Origin: Promethearchaeota archaeon
GTDB lineage: Archaea > Asgardarchaeota > Lokiarchaeia > Sigynarchaeales > SOKP01
NCBI GenBank assembly: GCA_014729315.1
Contig: WJKD01000073.1
Location: 1 to 7,645 of the forward strand
Direction of reading: 5' to 3'
DNA: 7,645 bases
The first letter of the stretch is position 1. Each line of letters starts with the position of its first letter. The translations under genes and the position numbers were made by a program. Below, piece by piece: positions 5,753 through 7,645 of the stretch. Under the pieces are notes generated by a model that saw only the letters and a list, made by a program, of their open reading frames with translations, had not been told where the DNA came from and did not search any database.

Positions 5753-7261
5753 TTAATAAATAGGGAATTTTTCATTATTCTCCATTTTTGCAGAAATATG
5801 CTTTTCGGCTCCCTTTTTCTTAAAACCCGCAATTTTTTGAAGAAGAGGTAATCCCGGTTTAACCTCTTTAATAGGTTTATGTTCAATTAAGTCGGTCTCA
5901 ATCAAGTTTTGAAACAGTTCCTTTCCTTTTTCAGTTCTTATCAATACAGTATTCCAACCCGCAGGAGCTCCGATAGATCCAACTGAGATGTCTGCTGATT
6001 CAGAAGTAAGGTCAAAACAAACTTCGCAATCTTCACGAGCTAAATTACTGATTTCCTTAATTGGTATATTTAATTCTTCCCCAGATTTTGTGTATATAAA
6101 GAATTTCCCCTTGTTGATGTCAGTCTTCTTTACATCAGATACATTTACGCTAAGTTTTTCACAGATTTTAAGAAATCCCTCTTCATATGGAAAAGATTCC
6201 ATGCAAAATATACCAATACGATAAAGTACAGAATTTACGGAGGGTATTCCAATGTCGTAAATATGAGATTTTAGAAGAGCTTGCATTTGGCAGGGTACGC
6301 CAACGACTGCAATTTTCTTATTAGCAAGATCTTTGCTATTTAATAGAGTTAAATTAGGATTATTAACGTATTTAGTCCCAGACGCGAGCAGAACATCCTC
6401 TTTATTTTTTAATAATAGTGGTTCAGGTCTCCACGGATCCTCGCTCATACGCGCTCCAAGAGCGTAATCAATCTTATTCTTTTCAAGAAGATAATATAAG
6501 CAAGTGCTTGCAATACCTCCATCTTGACAAATTTCACGAATCTCTGGAATTTTCGTTTGGGCAGCATATGCGTCTAAAAAATATCCGATATTCCCATAAT
6601 CTTTCAATTCTGAAGCTTTCTCTTTTTCTTCTTGATACATATTCAAAACTCGTATGGGTAAATATGATCTTGGACATAAAAAATAGCAAAGTCCACATCG
6701 AATGCATGAATCCTCGTCAATCGTTCCAAATCCGTTTTCGATTGTTATACAATTAACTGGACAAATTCCGCTACACATTCCACATCCAGAGCAGATTTCT
6801 GCATCAAAAATTACTTTCACGGGTTCATAGATGGGTTTAACTTCCGATATACTCTTTTTATAGCGACTAAATGAAATATCTTTTATCATCTTAATTGGTG
6901 GACTGTTTTCTTCTCCGCTTGGTTTTTCTTTGTATTTTTCTTCGACTACTACCAGTTTTTCGTTATTTAGGAGTAGAAGAAGGGAATGAGCTTTATTGAC
7001 TCCGATATTATTTTCTCGTGCGAAAACCCTTAAAGAGTCAAAATCATTTTGAGAATGTGAATTTATATAATCGTACAGTTTGTATTTTAACCTTTCTTCA
7101 TCAAACATTTTAAACAAGATCTGATAATAATCGTCTTCGTTGTAGATTCCCGCTTTGAGAATCTCTTCTCGAGCATCTATAAGAGCTCTAATTCTATAAG
7201 ATTCTAATGTATCTGAGATATTTTTTAAATAATCCCATGAAATATTTACTTCTGTAGTCAT
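5753..7261 (-). CDS. FrhB/FdhB-family F420 oxidoreductase subunit with two [4Fe-4S] ferredoxin motifs
   Basis: Probable iron-sulfur flavoprotein that exchanges electrons with coenzyme F420. Residues 1-110 are helical and include a winged-helix-like segment (DSLRVFARENNIGVNKAHSL). Residues 157-167 (CSGCGMCSGIC) and 186-196 (CIRCGLCYFLC), each followed by proline, are two ferredoxin-type cluster sites. The FrhB/FdhB domain begins at CQDGGIAS (245-252), continues with ASGTKYVNNPNL, AVVGVPCQMQALLKS and IGIFCMESFPYEEGFL, and ends with EDCEVCFDLTSESADISVG and PAGWNTVLIRTEKG. C245, C324, C353, C412 and C415 are the candidate ligands of the extra cluster in this domain. At 502 residues it is much longer than the F420-hydrogenase FrhB (about 280), because of the ferredoxin part and the N-terminal extension. 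No Shine-Dalgarno site precedes ATG 7261. The neighbouring mvhD-like gene suggests a partner in an Hdr-type complex; formate dehydrogenase or sulfite-reductase-like roles are alternatives. Confidence 0.9.
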   Translation of the reverse strand: MTTEVNISWDYLKNISDTLESYRIRALIDAREEILKAGIYNEDDYYQILFKMFDEERLKYKLYDYINSHSQNDFDSLRVFARENNIGVNKAHSLLLLLNNEKLVVVEEKYKEKPSGEENSPPIKMIKDISFSRYKKSISEVKPIYEPVKVIFDAEICSGCGMCSGICPVNCITIENGFGTIDEDSCIRCGLCYFLCPRSYLPIRVLNMYQEEKEKASELKDYGNIGYFLDAYAAQTKIPEIREICQDGGIASTCLYYLLEKNKIDYALGARMSEDPWRPEPLLLKNKEDVLLASGTKYVNNPNLTLLNSKDLANKKIAVVGVPCQMQALLKSHIYDIGIPSVNSVLYRIGIFCMESFPYEEGFLKICEKLSVNVSDVKKTDINKGKFFIYTKSGEELNIPIKEISNLAREDCEVCFDLTSESADISVGSIGAPAGWNTVLIRTEKGKELFQNLIETDLIEHKPIKEVKPGLPLLQKIAGFKKKGAEKHISAKMENNEKFPIY

Positions 7262-7304
7262 AACTATACTTAAATTTTTAATTTTTTTTTGATAAAATCC
7301 GAAT

Positions 7305-7319
7305 ACCCAGGCACTGGGT
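7305..7319 (-). other. Hairpin between the mvhD-like and FrhB-family genes
   Basis: ACCCAG and CTGGGT form a perfect six-base-pair stem with a three-base loop, 39 nt after the mvhD-like stop codon and 43 nt before the next ATG. It is the only GC-rich patch in a 97-nt spacer. On the transcribed strand it is followed by ATTCGGATTTTATC and then nine A residues, so it lacks the U-run of a terminator. It may protect or process the transcript between the two genes. Confidence 0.45.
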
Positions 7320-7358
7320 CAGTTTCCTCTCAACTAAGATTTATTTGAAAGGATCATT

Positions 7359-7645
7359 CTACATCGGTTTGAGTTTTCGTTTAGGTAGGGGAGGGAGGTT
7401 CTTTACTTTATTAGTTATATCTTGAACTGAAGAAACAAAGTTATCAACTTCAGCAGCGCCGCAGAAATACTGTTGAATTCGATCTTCGCTGATTCCTACA
7501 TGCTTAAACAATTTTTTAAGAAATCTAACATGTAAATTTGTATTCATATTCGCATTTCCGTATTCACACTCGCCTTCGTGACATGAAATAATTGCAACGC
7601 CATCTGCACCATTCAAGAATGCTTCCATAATTAAATGTATTCCAA
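7359..7645 (-). CDS. mvhD: MvhD-like hydrogenase/heterodisulfide reductase iron-sulfur subunit, 5' end missing
   Basis: C-terminal part of a methyl-viologen-reducing hydrogenase delta-subunit family protein. MvhD carries a [2Fe-2S] cluster and passes electrons between a hydrogenase or F420-dehydrogenase module and HdrA. Visible family features are IMEAFLNGADGVAIISCHEGECEY, with the C-H-x-G-x-C motif, then VRFLKKLFKHVGISEDRIQQYFCGAAEVDNFV. The reading frame stays open through the window edge (codons for G-I-H-L-I precede the internal ATG at 7628), so that ATG is not the start. About 50 residues of the usual 130-150, including the first cysteine pair, should lie outside. The tail NLPPLPKRKLKPM is more basic and proline-rich than usual. 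It is followed after 97 nt by the FrhB-family gene on the same strand, and the two likely work in one electron-transfer complex. Confidence 0.9.
   Translation of the reverse strand, partial: GIHLIMEAFLNGADGVAIISCHEGECEYGNANMNTNLHVRFLKKLFKHVGISEDRIQQYFCGAAEVDNFVSSVQDITNKVKNLPPLPKRKLKPM

Noticed and set aside
5698..5886. Minus-strand 62-residue ORF with a hydrophobic end, overlapping the 3' end of the FrhB-family gene
   Set aside because: Most of it is an out-of-frame read of the FrhB-family gene. The membrane-like tail comes from AT-rich intergenic sequence, and there is no ribosome-binding site.
5988..6756. Plus-strand ORFs of 78 and 112 residues antisense to the FrhB-family gene
   Set aside because: The minus-strand gene has conserved cluster motifs throughout; these are its shadows.

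Overview
The window comes from an AT-rich archaeon. The archaeal assignment rests on three things: ribosomal proteins of archaeal type in the archaeal order uS13-uS4-uS11, a pair of genes of the MvhD and FrhB/FdhB families typical of anaerobic F420/heterodisulfide metabolism, and TATA-like boxes upstream of several genes. The low GC, mixed use of Shine-Dalgarno sites and a long lysine/glutamate-rich unknown protein fit an Asgard (Lokiarchaeia-like) genome. That lineage call is an inference from style and was not tested with a tree.

Left part (1-2099): a small, very polar hypothetical protein on the plus strand (57-554) converges on a second hypothetical gene on the minus strand (563-979), with only 8 nt between the stops. 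A 230-nt AT-rich divergent promoter region separates the second gene from nadE (1210-1971), the ammonia-dependent NAD synthetase. nadE ends at a T-run and converges on the next gene.

Middle (2100-5549): a 604-residue protein of unknown function has helical ends and a long disordered, charged middle. It lies directly behind the ribosomal operon rps13-rps4-rps11, all on the minus strand. The ribosomal genes are tightly packed, with two gaps of exactly 15 nt, and the operon appears to stop at a T7 run after rps11. In many archaea rpoD, rpl18e, rpl13 and rps9 would follow; here the unknown gene takes that place with its own promoter.

Right part (5550-7645): upstream of the ribosomal operon lies a FrhB/FdhB-family gene, also on the minus strand. 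Its product is an F420/flavin oxidoreductase with two ferredoxin-type [4Fe-4S] clusters and an extra N-terminal region. It is preceded by the 3' part of an mvhD-like gene that runs off the window. The two proteins together look like an electron-transfer module connecting coenzyme F420 to an Hdr-type complex, whose other genes probably lie beyond the right edge.

No tRNA, rRNA, CRISPR array, insertion sequence or attachment site was seen. The most interesting parts are the unknown 604-residue scaffold-like protein, the MvhD/FrhB module, and an unusual residue in the conserved C-terminal tail of uS11.
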